Made by a program: the position numbers and the translations under genes
Shown: positions 19,138 through 28,596 of the stretch, one piece after another
Numbering within the stretch: position 1 is the stretch's first letter
How the letters are laid out: each line of letters begins with the position of its first letter
DNA from: Rhodoferax sp.
GTDB taxonomy: Bacteria > Pseudomonadota > Gammaproteobacteria > Burkholderiales > Burkholderiaceae_C
DNA: 64,000 nucleotides
Direction of reading: 5' to 3'
Assembly (NCBI GenBank): GCA_030682475.1
Contig: JAUXOA010000091.1
Location: 52,057-116,056 of the forward strand
The notes under the pieces: model-generated
What the model saw: the letters and a program-made list of their open reading frames with translations, nothing else
Databases searched by the model: none
Told to the model about the DNA's origin: nothing

Positions 19138-19892
19138 TGACTACCACAACCGTTGCAAAAAAAGACATTCAAAAACTTCAGCGTGCCATCGTCGATGGTC
19201 TGGAGGACGTCAAAGCCCAGAACATCCAGGTGTTTGACACCGAGCATCTTTCAGCTCTTTTTGAGCGAGTGATCATTGCATCAGGCGCCTCCAATCGTCA
19301 GACCAAGGCGCTGGCCAGCAGCGTGCGCGATGCGGTACGCGATGCTGGTTTTCCAAAACCTCGGGTTGAAGGGGAGACCAACGGCGAGTGGATTATTGTG
19401 GATTGCGGTGCGGCCGTGGTGCACGTCATGCAGCCCAATTTCCGCCAGTACTACAACCTGGAAGAGCTCTGGGGCGAGAAGCCGGTGCGTCTCAAATTTG
19501 GTGCCGCCAAGCCCGGCGAGAAAGAGCTCGTTGCCCCGGTCAAAGCTACAAAAAAGGTGGTCGCGCCGGAAGCTAACCTCAAGCGCTCGAATGCCGCCAA
19601 AAAAGGTGTTGCAGAAGCCTTCCCGTCCAAAGCCCAGGTGAAGAAGACGCTGGCTGCCAAGTCGGCTGCTGCAAAAGTCCCGGCCACTGCTGCGAAGAGA
19701 ACACCAGCCAAGGCCTCCGCCGTTCTTGCTGAGAAGAAGGCCGCTCCCAAGGCCGTGGTGAAAGTTGCCTTGAAGAAGATAACCGTCAACGCCCCGGCAA
19801 AGGCACCAACCAAGAAAACGCCGGCCAAGACCTCGGCCAAGCTTGCCCCGAAAAAAGCGCCGGCCAAGAAGACGGCTGTGCGCAAAGCCTGA
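19137..19892 (+). CDS. rsfS: Ribosome silencing factor with long basic tail
   Basis: A 251-residue protein. Residues 1-115 are a normal RsfS/Iojap domain ([54 protein letters not shown]) that binds ribosomal protein uL14 and blocks subunit joining. Residues about 125-251 form a Lys/Ala/Pro-rich tail of repeated AKK, PAK and KKTPAK units, like histone H1-type or AlgP-type tails. Family members are usually 105-130 residues, so the tail doubles the size. The frame is continuous from nadD and ends 13 nt before rlmH. Disordered nucleic-acid contact is the likely role of the tail (inference). Confidence 0.93.
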   Translation: MTTTTVAKKDIQKLQRAIVDGLEDVKAQNIQVFDTEHLSALFERVIIASGASNRQTKALASSVRDAVRDAGFPKPRVEGETNGEWIIVDCGAAVVHVMQPNFRQYYNLEELWGEKPVRLKFGAAKPGEKELVAPVKATKKVVAPEANLKRSNAAKKGVAEAFPSKAQVKKTLAAKSAAAKVPATAAKRTPAKASAVLAEKKAAPKAVVKVALKKITVNAPAKAPTKKTPAKTSAKLAPKKAPAKKTAVRKA

Positions 19893-19905
19893 CACGGGTT
19901 TTTTT

Positions 19906-20373
19906 GTGAGGCTGGTGATTGTTGCGGTCGGTCAGCGAGTGCCTGACTGGGCCCAAACCGCTTGGGACGACTACGCCAAGCGCTTCCCCCTCGAGCTCAA
20001 AGTAGAACTCAAAACCGTCAAGACCGAGCCGCGCGGCTCCAAGACGGTTGCAACCTTGTACGCGGCTGAGCGTGCCCGCATCGAAGCTGCCCTGCCCAAA
20101 GGCTGCCGCATCGTGGCCCTGGATGAGCGGGGCACCACGCTGACGACGCTAGCCCTGGCAGACAAGCTCCAGCACTGGCAGTTGGAGGGCGACGACGTGG
20201 CCCTGGTCATCGGCGGGCCCGATGGACTCGACCCGGCTTTCAAACAAGCGGCGCATGAGCGCATCCGTTTGTCCGATTTGACCCTGCCGCACGCTTTTGT
20301 AAGGGTGCTGTTGATTGAGCAGTTGTATCGCGCCTGGTCCATCCATGCCAATCATCCCTATCACCGCGAGTAG
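19906..20373 (+). CDS. rlmH: 23S rRNA pseudouridine-1915 N3-methyltransferase
   Basis: A 155-residue SPOUT methyltransferase acting on 23S rRNA helix 69. The GTG at 19906 gives [10 protein letters not shown] and exactly the usual 155 residues; a frame reaching back to 19843 would overlap rsfS and add a non-family segment. The SAM-binding knot reads VIGGPDGL and the C-terminal [21 protein letters not shown] is intact. The pairing rsfS-rlmH is conserved in many bacteria. Confidence 0.96.
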   Translation: MRLVIVAVGQRVPDWAQTAWDDYAKRFPLELKVELKTVKTEPRGSKTVATLYAAERARIEAALPKGCRIVALDERGTTLTTLALADKLQHWQLEGDDVALVIGGPDGLDPAFKQAAHERIRLSDLTLPHAFVRVLLIEQLYRAWSIHANHPYHRE

Positions 20374-20377
20374 ACTA

Positions 20378-20552
20378 GCCCCCACGCTTGCCACTTCCCC
20401 GGGATCGGCCTTGGCCGATAACGCAGGTGCTGCGCGAGGCCTTGCAGGCCGCAGCTCGCGAGACGCCTCGCTTCTGTCGCCTGTCCAACCCTGCTCAAGC
20501 AGGCTTGGAGCCGCAGGCTCCAGCCCCTCGGGGGCCTGCCATGCTTGGGGGC
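20378..20552. repeat. Palindromic intergenic element
   Basis: A 175-nt non-coding, GC-rich block between rlmH and maf. It is bounded by roughly inverted ends (GCCCCCACGCTTG at 20378 and GCTTGGGGGC at 20543-20552) and packed with hairpins: ATCGGCC-TT-GGCCGAT, GGAGCC-GCA-GGCTCC and GCCCC-TC-GGGGGC. It looks like a dispersed REP/MITE-like element of the kind I recall in Comamonadaceae genomes; only one copy is in this window, so the dispersal is inferred. Confidence 0.5.
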
Positions 20553-20588
20553 GGCCCGGCGAAAAATTGCACCCCCATTTGAGTCCTT

Positions 20589-21191
20589 ATGCCTGATTTC
20601 ATTTATCTTGCTTCGCAAAGTCCGCGTCGGCGCCAGTTGCTGGAACAGCTTGGCGTGCGTCATGAATTGCTGCTGCCTGGGGCTGATGAAGACGCCGAAG
20701 CGCTGGAAGCGGTGCTGCGCAATGAGGCGCCTGCCGCCTATGTCAAACGGGTCACGCAGCTCAAACTTGACGCGGCATTGAAACGGCTAAAACGCAGGGG
20801 TTTGCCGATGGCGCCGGTTCTCTGCTCGGACACCACCGTGGCCCTGGGCCGTACCATTTATGGCAAACCAGCCGATGCGGCGGATGCCACGCGCATGTTG
20901 ACGGAGCTTTCAAACAAGACGCACCGTGTCCTGACGGCGGTGGCCATTGGCTCTGTGCGTAAACGTGAGCAGTCCTTGAGTGAATCGCGCGTCACGTTTA
21001 CTGAAATGAGTCCACGCCAGATAAAAGCTTACGTCGCGTCAGAAGAGCCACTGGACAAGGCCGGTGCCTACGCCGTGCAGGGCAGGGCGGCCGCATTTAT
21101 TTCGCGCATTGACGGCAGCTACTCTGGCATCATGGGACTCCCCCTATACGAGACTGCGCAATTGCTGCGGTCTTTTGGCTTCAAGGTTTAA
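20589..21191 (+). CDS. maf: Maf/YhdE nucleotide pyrophosphatase
   Basis: A 200-residue cytosolic Maf-family enzyme that hydrolyses non-canonical or surplus nucleoside triphosphates (dTTP/UTP in the YhdE group). It opens IYLASQSPRRRQLLEQLG, the Maf signature, followed by LCSDTTVALG with the catalytic Asp region and GAYAVQGRAAAFISRIDGSYSGIMGLP. The next gene, rng, starts 12 nt later, a common pairing. Confidence 0.95.
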   Translation: MPDFIYLASQSPRRRQLLEQLGVRHELLLPGADEDAEALEAVLRNEAPAAYVKRVTQLKLDAALKRLKRRGLPMAPVLCSDTTVALGRTIYGKPADAADATRMLTELSNKTHRVLTAVAIGSVRKREQSLSESRVTFTEMSPRQIKAYVASEEPLDKAGAYAVQGRAAAFISRIDGSYSGIMGLPLYETAQLLRSFGFKV

Positions 21192-21203
21192 TTCAGGCAT
21201 TCC

Positions 21204-22679
21204 ATGCAAGAAGACATTTTGATCAACTGGTCGCCGCAGGAAACCCGGGTTGCCATTGTTGAAAACGGCGCGCTGCAAGAGCTGCACGTCGAGCGCACGC
21301 TGGAGCGCGGCCTGGTCGGCAATGTCTACTTGGGCAAGGTCGCCAGAGTGTTGCCGGGCATGCAGTCCGCCTTCATTGACATCGGGCTTGAGCGCGCCGC
21401 GTTTTTGCATGTGGCCGATGTCTGGCACCGCCAGCCCGAGGGTGAACCGCCGAGCATGGTGCGCAACACGCAAGCGCAGATTCCAATTGAAAAGCAGGTG
21501 TTTGAAGGCCAGGCGCTGATGGTGCAGGTCATCAAGGACCCGCTCGGGTCCAAAGGTGCGCGGCTGTCCACACAGATCAGCATTGCGGGGCGCATGCTGG
21601 TGTTTTTACCGCAGGATGACCATGTGGGTGTGTCACAAAAAATCCCGCAGCATCAGCGCGACGAGCTTCGCGCGCGTCTGCAAACTTTGGCTGGCGTCCA
21701 GGGCGGGGGATTCATCCTGCGTACCAATGGTGAGGACGCCTCCGATGTTGAATTGTCGGAAGACATCGGCTATCTGCGCAAGGCCTGGGCCCGCATCAAG
21801 GACGCCTCGGTGCGCCTGCCGCCCTTGTCACTGTTGCACCAGGATTTGAACCTGCTGCAGCGTGTTTTGCGTGATCTGGTGGGAGAAAGTACGCAAACCA
21901 TCAAGGTCGATTCACGCGAGCAGTTTGAGGCACTCAAGACCTTTGGCCTTGAATTCATGCCTGCAGCATCCGAGAAATTGCAACATTACAAGGGTGAGCG
22001 CCCCATTTTTGACTTGTACGCCATTGACGAGGAAATCGCCAAAGCACTGAGACGTCGGGTTGACTTGAAGTCAGGTGGCTATCTGATCGTGGACCAGACG
22101 GAAGCCTTGACCACGGTTGATGTAAACACCGGTGGTTTTGTCGGTGCCCGCAATTTTGACGACACCATTTTCAAGACCAACCTGGAAGCCGCTCAGGCAA
22201 TTGCGCGGCAACTGCGGTTGCGCAATCTGGGCGGCATCATCATTGTCGATTTCATTGACATGGTGCGGGACGATCACCGTGAATCGGTTTTGGCAGAATT
22301 CCGAAAGCAGTTGGTGCGGGACCGCGTCAAGACGATGGCGGGCGGCTTTTCGCAGCTCGGTCTGGTGGAGATGACGCGCAAGCGCACGCGTGAATCACTG
22401 GCGCATATGCTGTGCGAACCCTGCCCTGTCTGCGAGGGCAAAGGGAGTGTCAAGACGGCGCGCAGTGTGGCTTACGACATCTTCCGCGAGATCTTGCGCG
22501 AGGCACGCCAGTTCAACCCGCGCGAGTTTCGTGTGGTGGCGTCACCCAAGGTGATCGAGCTGTTTCTGGATGAAGAAAGTCAGCACCTGGCGGGCTTGAG
22601 CGAGTTCATCGGCAAGCCGGTGTCATTGCAGAGCGAAGCTGCCATGGGGCAGGAGCAGTACGATATTGTGCTTCTTTAG
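21204..22679 (+). CDS. rng: Ribonuclease G
   Basis: A 491-residue endoribonuclease that matures 16S rRNA 5' ends and degrades some mRNAs. The N-terminal S1 domain (GNVYLGKVARVLPGMQSAF) is followed by the catalytic core with VDVNTGGFVG and IIIVDFIDM, holding the metal-binding aspartates. The Zn-link motif CEPCPVCEGKG comes near residue 410. It lacks the long C-terminal scaffold of RNase E, so RNase G is the better name. Confidence 0.97.
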   Translation: MQEDILINWSPQETRVAIVENGALQELHVERTLERGLVGNVYLGKVARVLPGMQSAFIDIGLERAAFLHVADVWHRQPEGEPPSMVRNTQAQIPIEKQVFEGQALMVQVIKDPLGSKGARLSTQISIAGRMLVFLPQDDHVGVSQKIPQHQRDELRARLQTLAGVQGGGFILRTNGEDASDVELSEDIGYLRKAWARIKDASVRLPPLSLLHQDLNLLQRVLRDLVGESTQTIKVDSREQFEALKTFGLEFMPAASEKLQHYKGERPIFDLYAIDEEIAKALRRRVDLKSGGYLIVDQTEALTTVDVNTGGFVGARNFDDTIFKTNLEAAQAIARQLRLRNLGGIIIVDFIDMVRDDHRESVLAEFRKQLVRDRVKTMAGGFSQLGLVEMTRKRTRESLAHMLCEPCPVCEGKGSVKTARSVAYDIFREILREARQFNPREFRVVASPKVIELFLDEESQHLAGLSEFIGKPVSLQSEAAMGQEQYDIVLL

Positions 22680-22700
22680 GCCGCGTCGTCTGATTGTCTT

Positions 22701-23450
22701 ATGCCAAGTCTTCGCACCACCAACCGGTCACCAATTCCCATTTTGATGTATCACCAGATTGAGGCTGCGCCGCCCAAAGGCGCGGCCTTTCGAAGTCTGT
22801 ACGTCTCCCCCCGGGACTTCGCCCGCCAGATGGCTTTTTTGAGCCTGTTGGGCTACCGTGGACTGTCCATGTCGGCATTGATGCCCTATTTGAAAGGCGA
22901 GCGGACGGGCAAAGTGGTGGGCATCACGTTGGATGATGGCTACCTGAACAATTTGACGAATGCCTTGCCAGTTCTGAGTCGGCATGGTTTTTCGTCTACC
23001 TGTTACGCAGTGAGCCAGCAACTTGGCAAGACCAACGAGTGGGACTTTGAGGCTGGTATCGCGCAAACGCCGCTCATGAATGGGGCGCATCTGCGGCAGT
23101 GGCTGGCGGGTGGGCAGGAGGTAGGGGCGCATACGCGGCATCATGTTCGACTCACGCAAGCTGATGTACCGACCTGTATGGAGGAAATTTCTCTGTGCAA
23201 ATCAGAACTGGAAGGCATGACGGATTCCCCCGTGCGGCATTTTTGCTATCCCTATGGCGACTACACAGCAGACCATGTGGCGATGGCGCGGGCGGCGGGG
23301 TTTGAGTCGGTGACCACCACGCAGCGCGGCCGTTGCCAGGCACGGGAGGACATGCTGCAACTGCCGCGTGTGCCGGTAGTGGGTTCGACCATCTTGCCCT
23401 TGCTCTGGCTCAAGGTGGCCACACGCTATGAAGATCGGCGGCGCGCGTGA
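22701..23450 (+). CDS. Polysaccharide deacetylase (NodB-type)
   Basis: A 249-residue CE4-family protein. The NodB-domain catalytic motif is GITLDDGYLNN (Asp-Asp), the metal-binding motif is HTRHHVRLT, and the third motif CYPYGDYTADH follows. No signal peptide is evident, so it may act on a lipid-linked or cytoplasmic sugar intermediate in surface glycan assembly. It overlaps the glycosyltransferase gene downstream as GTGA. Substrate is not readable from sequence. Confidence 0.85.
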   Translation: MPSLRTTNRSPIPILMYHQIEAAPPKGAAFRSLYVSPRDFARQMAFLSLLGYRGLSMSALMPYLKGERTGKVVGITLDDGYLNNLTNALPVLSRHGFSSTCYAVSQQLGKTNEWDFEAGIAQTPLMNGAHLRQWLAGGQEVGAHTRHHVRLTQADVPTCMEEISLCKSELEGMTDSPVRHFCYPYGDYTADHVAMARAAGFESVTTTQRGRCQAREDMLQLPRVPVVGSTILPLLWLKVATRYEDRRRA

Positions 23451-24625
23451 CGTCCGTAGCACAGCTTGCAGCCAAAAAGCGCCTGCGCATTGCCGTGCTG
23501 AACCGGGTTTTTTCACCAACAGGAGGCGGGGCAGAGCGCTATTCGATCGCACTGGTCGAGCAATTGGCGCCCTGCCACGAGATTCATGTCTTTGCCCAGC
23601 AGATCGATCATCATTGGCCGGGCGTGACGTATCACACGGTGTCGTCGCCTTTGATAAAGCCGCGCTGGATCAACCAGCTTTGGTATGCGGCCACTACGTG
23701 GTGGGCCACCCGTCGAGGCTTTGATATTGTTCATTCCCACGAAAACACATGGCATGGACAGGTGCAGACGGTGCACGTCTTGCCAATCAAATACAGTCTG
23801 TTTCAGGGGCGCAGTGGCTGGCGGCTTGCCCTGCGCTGGCTCAAGGTGGTCACCAGCCCGCGTCTGCTGGCCTATCTTTGGCTGGAATATGTCCGGTTTT
23901 CTAGCCAGGACGGTCGCTGCATCGTGGTCACTTCCGGCAGTCTGATGAAACAAATGGCCAGCACGTACCCAGCCACTGCGCCCGCGCTGCGGGTTGTGAC
24001 GCCGGGTATCACGCTGGCAGGCGACATCGCAGCACTGTCACAGCAGCTCGCTGCGCGCCAACGATTGGGACTGCCCGAAGCTGGGCACGGCATTCTGTTT
24101 GTGGGCAATGATTATCGGAAGAAGGGGCTGACGACGCTGATCAGGGCATTAGGACAGCTGCCTGACAACACATGGTTGGCCGTTGTCGGCAATGCTTCGC
24201 AAATCCCTGAATTTCAGGCTCAGGCGAAGGCGACGGGTACCCTGAGTCGGGTTATTTTTCTGGGTGCGTTGAATGACGTCAGCGATGCCTATGTTGCGTC
24301 GGATTACCTGGCACATCCGACGCTGGAAGACACGTTTGCCATGGTGGTGCTGGAAGCCATGGCACACGGACTGCCGGTGGTGGTCAGTAGCGAGCGCTAC
24401 TGTGGAATTTCAGGCTTGCTGACCCATGAAACCAACGCTTTGATTCTTGAGGATCCCCGTGATTCAAAGGTGCTGGCTGATGCATTGCTCCGGCTGTTTC
24501 AGGAGCCATCGCTACGCCATCGTCTGCGTCAGGCGGCAATCGCATTTGCCAGTTTGCACCAATGGTCGAGCACTGCTTTGGAACAGGAAGCGATTTATTT
24601 CTCGGTGTTGAATGCTGCGGATTGA
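23447..24625 (+). CDS. Glycosyltransferase family 4
   Basis: A 392-residue GT-B glycosyltransferase starting at GTG 23447. The acceptor side opens RIAVLNRVFSPTGGGAERYS; the nucleotide-sugar side has ILFVGNDYRKKGLTTLIRAL and HPTLEDTFAMVVLEAMAHGLP, with the EX7E-type motif. Together with the deacetylase, msbA and the ligase-like gene this is an LPS core or O-chain locus. The exact sugar is unknown. It converges with msbA with a 16-nt gap. Confidence 0.88.
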   Translation: MTSVAQLAAKKRLRIAVLNRVFSPTGGGAERYSIALVEQLAPCHEIHVFAQQIDHHWPGVTYHTVSSPLIKPRWINQLWYAATTWWATRRGFDIVHSHENTWHGQVQTVHVLPIKYSLFQGRSGWRLALRWLKVVTSPRLLAYLWLEYVRFSSQDGRCIVVTSGSLMKQMASTYPATAPALRVVTPGITLAGDIAALSQQLAARQRLGLPEAGHGILFVGNDYRKKGLTTLIRALGQLPDNTWLAVVGNASQIPEFQAQAKATGTLSRVIFLGALNDVSDAYVASDYLAHPTLEDTFAMVVLEAMAHGLPVVVSSERYCGISGLLTHETNALILEDPRDSKVLADALLRLFQEPSLRHRLRQAAIAFASLHQWSSTALEQEAIYFSVLNAAD

Positions 24626-24641
24626 CGCGTTGAAGTCAACT

Positions 24642-26432
24642 TCACGTGAATGATGTTGGAGAGACTGCCTCTGAGTTTGTTGCGCCGTCATGCAAGCCAA
24701 GTCGGTAAAGCCGGGCGTACTGGCCGTCGCGCTGCAGCAACTCGGTATGACTTCCTGTTTCAACGATCTGGCCAGCGTCCATCACCACGATGCGATCAGC
24801 ATGCTGAACGGTCGATAGCCGGTGGGCGATGACCAGCGTAGTGCGTTTATGCATCAGTCGATGCAAGGCATCCTGAACTGCTCTCTCAGACTTGGCATCC
24901 AGTGCCGATGTGGCTTCGTCCAGAATCAAAATCGGGGCATCCTTGTAAAGCGCCCGGGCGATGGCCAGACGTTGGCGCTGGCCACCAGAGAGTTGCATGG
25001 CGTTATGGCCGACGATAGTGTCTATCCCTTGCGGTAAATCAGCGATCATCTCATCAAGGTGGGACCACGTAAGACACTCAATGACCCGTGCCCGGTCCAT
25101 GTCTTGGCCGAGCGCAACGTTAATTGCGATGGAATCGTTGAGCATGAGGACATGTTGACTGACCACTGCAAACTGGGCGCGCAAGGACTTAAGATCCCAG
25201 TCCCGCAGTTCGTTCCCATCGAGGTAAACTTTTCCTGCGCTCAGATCCACAAAACGCGGCAGCAAATTGACGAGAGTCGTTTTCCCGGAACCGGAAGCTC
25301 CTACCAAGGCTATCGTCTCACCCGGATTGACGTTCAGACTGAACTGGTCCAGCGCAGGAACTGTATTTTCGGCATACATGACCATTGAGTGATCAAACCG
25401 GATGGACCCCTCGGCCCTCGGCTTCGAAAAGGTACCACCTTGCTCGCTGGGGGTCTGGTCCATCAGGTCCAGACCCCGTTCCATCGCGGCCAGACCCCGT
25501 GTGATCGGGCTGGCCACTTCGGATAAATGTTTGATGGGTGCCACCAGCATCAGCATGGCTGTGACGAAAGCCACAAAACTGCCGACAGAGGTGGCTCGGT
25601 CAGCGCTTTGCACGAGTGCCACGGTAATCACGGCTGAAAGAGCGATGGCAGCCAGCATTTGGGTCAGCGGCGTCATGGCGGCCGATGCAATAGTCGATTT
25701 CATTGACAACCGTCGCAGCGCATCACCAAGTTGATAAAAACGCTGTGATTGTGTTTGCTGGGCCGACTGCAAGCGGATATCTCTGTGCGCCAGCACATTT
25801 TCTTCAACGACATAGGCCAGGTGATCCGTTGCGTCCTGACTATTTTTGGTCAGTCGGTAAAGGCGCCGTGACAACGTGCGCATGACCATCGCCACGGCAG
25901 GAAACAGGCATGCCACAATCAAAGTCAGTTTCCAGTTCAAATACATCAGGTAGCCCAACAAGGCGATCAGGGTCAGACTGTCGCGCATCAGGGTCATGAA
26001 TGCATTGACCAGCAAGATGGATCCGGTTTGAACCTCGTACACGATGGTATTTGCCAGGGAACTGGACGACTGGCTTCTGAAGAGTGACAGCCGTGCATCA
26101 AGCAGTTTGTCAAACATCGCCTTTCTAAGGGCCAATAAGCCCTGGGTTGTAACCTTGGCCATTGCCATTTGGGCGACAAAACCAGACAGTCCACGCACGC
26201 CAAACAAAAGAATCAAGGCAACGGGAACAACCCAAAGCGGAAGATTTCCTTTTTGAAAACCCCGGTCAAGCAGTGGCTGTAGCAGGGCGGGAATGAGGGG
26301 CTCCGTGAACGCTAGCGCAATCGTGGCAATCACGGCCGTGGCCCAGGCCGCGTAGGGCCTGCCGAAATAAGGCCATAGGCGAGACATTCTCTTGAGCAGA
26401 CCGACCGAGGGTGGCGTTACGTTTTTTTGCAT
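24642..26432 (-). CDS. msbA: Lipid A export ABC transporter
   Basis: A 596-residue half-transporter that flips lipid A-core across the inner membrane. Six membrane helices fill the first 330 residues; the ATPase domain has Walker A GASGSGKTT, signature LSGGQRQRLAIARAL, Walker B ILILDEATSALD and the switch His (IAHRLST). Sequence and length fit MsbA rather than a drug exporter. It is 11 nt beyond the ligase-like gene in the same direction, consistent with one LPS export unit. Confidence 0.92.
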   Translation of the reverse strand: MQKNVTPPSVGLLKRMSRLWPYFGRPYAAWATAVIATIALAFTEPLIPALLQPLLDRGFQKGNLPLWVVPVALILLFGVRGLSGFVAQMAMAKVTTQGLLALRKAMFDKLLDARLSLFRSQSSSSLANTIVYEVQTGSILLVNAFMTLMRDSLTLIALLGYLMYLNWKLTLIVACLFPAVAMVMRTLSRRLYRLTKNSQDATDHLAYVVEENVLAHRDIRLQSAQQTQSQRFYQLGDALRRLSMKSTIASAAMTPLTQMLAAIALSAVITVALVQSADRATSVGSFVAFVTAMLMLVAPIKHLSEVASPITRGLAAMERGLDLMDQTPSEQGGTFSKPRAEGSIRFDHSMVMYAENTVPALDQFSLNVNPGETIALVGASGSGKTTLVNLLPRFVDLSAGKVYLDGNELRDWDLKSLRAQFAVVSQHVLMLNDSIAINVALGQDMDRARVIECLTWSHLDEMIADLPQGIDTIVGHNAMQLSGGQRQRLAIARALYKDAPILILDEATSALDAKSERAVQDALHRLMHKRTTLVIAHRLSTVQHADRIVVMDAGQIVETGSHTELLQRDGQYARLYRLGLHDGATNSEAVSPTSFT

Positions 26433-26443
26433 TATTTTGGAGT

Positions 26444-27697
26444 TCAGTGGCCCGACGATGTGACATGCGCGCAGGGCTGCAAGCTTCTGTTTTGCTGTAC
26501 GCCGAGTGCAAGCAAAAGCCCAAGTACAACGCAGAAAAAATCCCCAATCAAGGCATCGAAAAGGATGCTATTAAACAGACAGGCGACGATCAATCCAGCA
26601 AGTACCGATTGCACAGCCTGGCGGATTCGCTGATCCATTGACAGTGAGTCACGGTAGATCGAGAGAAAGATCACACCAAGCAGCGCCATGCCAAGCACTC
26701 CGAGTTCCACCCCCCACAAAAGATATTCCTGATGTGGGTTGCCCGTCCATTTCAAATGGTTCTTGATCGCGTATTTGCTTTCAATTCGTTCGTACTCCTG
26801 GCTCCAGCTTCCCACGCCATAGCCCAGCCAGGGACGTTCAGCTATGGCTTGAACAGAACGGTGCCACAGATTCAATCGAATACCCGACGGGCTATTGTTC
26901 TCGCCCGTCTGTGCAAATGCCTGGACTTCGTTGCCCACGGCCAGCAGACGACTCCGCACCGAACTGGAACTTGCTGTCAGAGTTATCAGCAAAACAAGCG
27001 GAATAAGCAATATCCCGATCCGAAAACGCTTGGGCAGCGCCCACATAAACGCTAGCGAGACGACGGTGATGCCCACGGCGTGACCTGTGCGTCCGGGAAA
27101 GACGAAGAAAACGCAGGCTAATGCAAGCCCGGACACCAGCAGAGCGGTGTAAAAAGTGTAACGAGTAGGTAGCAGTGTCCGCAAATGCCAGCAAACCGCT
27201 GCCAGAACAGCGGCCATGATGGACTGATCAAGGTAAGCTGAAAACACGGCAAAAGAGCCGGGAAATTTGGAGATGTTCCAGGGCAGCGGCACACCCAATA
27301 CCAGTAACCACGTGCTCGATAGCAATAGCACCTGTCCCACACCAAAAACCGCCAGTGCAATCAATGCCTCGCGACGAGTCCTGATCAAGCTGACCAGCAG
27401 CGGTATGACAATCAGCTTTCCATGTTTGGCGAATGCGCCCAGTGCCTCTGCGCTTGTAACGGTTGTCCAGCAGAGACTGGCTGCGAATCCGAGTATCGCC
27501 GCGAGTATGGCCAGCGGCATCAACATTGACCTCAAAGGGGATTCTTTTTCTGTACCTCGCCATTCAAGAAGCAGCACCGTCAATCCACACAATAACAATA
27601 GCAGTTTTGCGATGCTGATGAACGCGATTGGCAAGGCTAGCGAAGCTGCCATAAAACCAACAAGGATGCGGCGAAAATTTGAAAGTAACGGGGTCAT
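26444..27697 (-). CDS. O-antigen ligase-like membrane protein
   Basis: A 417-residue polytopic membrane protein with about ten or more hydrophobic segments. The large periplasmic loop holds LNLWHRSVQAIAERPWLGYG and the conserved NPHQEYLLWGVELG, typical of the Wzy_C/WaaL ligase-polymerase family. I chose ATG 27697 (MTPLLSNFRR) since the 19 preceding in-frame residues are not hydrophobic and look unlike the family. It probably joins O-chain to lipid A-core, but a Wzy-type polymerase is possible. Confidence 0.8.
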   Translation of the reverse strand: MTPLLSNFRRILVGFMAASLALPIAFISIAKLLLLLCGLTVLLLEWRGTEKESPLRSMLMPLAILAAILGFAASLCWTTVTSAEALGAFAKHGKLIVIPLLVSLIRTRREALIALAVFGVGQVLLLSSTWLLVLGVPLPWNISKFPGSFAVFSAYLDQSIMAAVLAAVCWHLRTLLPTRYTFYTALLVSGLALACVFFVFPGRTGHAVGITVVSLAFMWALPKRFRIGILLIPLVLLITLTASSSSVRSRLLAVGNEVQAFAQTGENNSPSGIRLNLWHRSVQAIAERPWLGYGVGSWSQEYERIESKYAIKNHLKWTGNPHQEYLLWGVELGVLGMALLGVIFLSIYRDSLSMDQRIRQAVQSVLAGLIVACLFNSILFDALIGDFFCVVLGLLLALGVQQNRSLQPCAHVTSSGH

Positions 27698-27816
27698 GGT
27701 CTCGTATGCAAGTCGCCCATTATCATAGCTGGCAGGTTCCGCCGGCGCTTGCATCCGGTCTGAACACCAATGATTCGGCTATGCTTGACCGTCTGTGAAT
27801 TTATTGAGCCCCAACT

Positions 27817-28596
27817 TTGCCTCAGCTAAGCGTCATCATCATTGCCTTCAACGAAGCTGCCAATATCGAGGCCTGCCTGAAGTCGATTTCCTTTGCCGAC
27901 GAGATCGTTGTGCTGGACTCCGGGAGTACCGATGGGACGCCCGATCTAGCGCGTGGCATGGGGGCGGTGGTGCATGTCACCACCGACTGGCCTGGTTTTG
28001 GACCTCAAAAAAATCGTGCTCTTGCGCTGGCGCAGCACCCTTGGGTGTTGTCACTGGACGCCGATGAGCGGGTGCCGCCCGAACTTGCAAAACAGATTCG
28101 GCAGGTCGTTAGGGAGGGGGCCGGAAATGCCTGTGAAATTCCCCGTTTGACACAGTTTTGCGGCCGCTGGATACGTCACTGTGGGTGGACGCCGGACTAT
28201 GTATTGCGTTTGTTCAAGCGAGGCGCGGCCCATTTCAGTGACGATCTGGTTCATGAGCGTGTTGTGCTCAGGCAGGGTGTCCCGAGTCGTTTGACCTGCC
28301 CACTGTTGCACTACAGCTACCCAACACCCGCCCACTACTGGCGCAAACTGGAGCAGTACAGCCAGGCATGGGCGCGGCAGCGTTTTGCAAGTGGCCATAA
28401 TACCTCCATGTTACGGGCCGCTCTGGCAGGGGTGGTAGCATTCCAGCGCAGCTATTTTTTTCGTCTGGGTTTTCTTGACGGCGCAATGGGTTTTGCGGTG
28501 TGTACCCTGCAGGCCCAGGCTGCGTTTGGAAAGTATTTCGCTTTGTATTGCTTGAATCAAAAAAATGATAGTTCGCCCGTTCCGCCGTCTGTCTGA
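27817..28596 (+). CDS. Glycosyltransferase family 2 (WaaE/KdtX-like)
   Basis: A 259-residue GT-A enzyme of the LPS core glycosyltransferase type. It opens LSVIIIAFNEAANIEACLKS, has the DXD-like segments VVLDSGSTDGTP and LSLDADERVPPEL, and a basic C-terminal end. The start is taken as TTG 27817, which gives the family N-terminus; no ATG fits. It runs opposite to the ligase-like gene and its 3' end overlaps tolB by 32 nt. Confidence 0.87.
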   Translation: MPQLSVIIIAFNEAANIEACLKSISFADEIVVLDSGSTDGTPDLARGMGAVVHVTTDWPGFGPQKNRALALAQHPWVLSLDADERVPPELAKQIRQVVREGAGNACEIPRLTQFCGRWIRHCGWTPDYVLRLFKRGAAHFSDDLVHERVVLRQGVPSRLTCPLLHYSYPTPAHYWRKLEQYSQAWARQRFASGHNTSMLRAALAGVVAFQRSYFFRLGFLDGAMGFAVCTLQAQAAFGKYFALYCLNQKNDSSPVPPSV

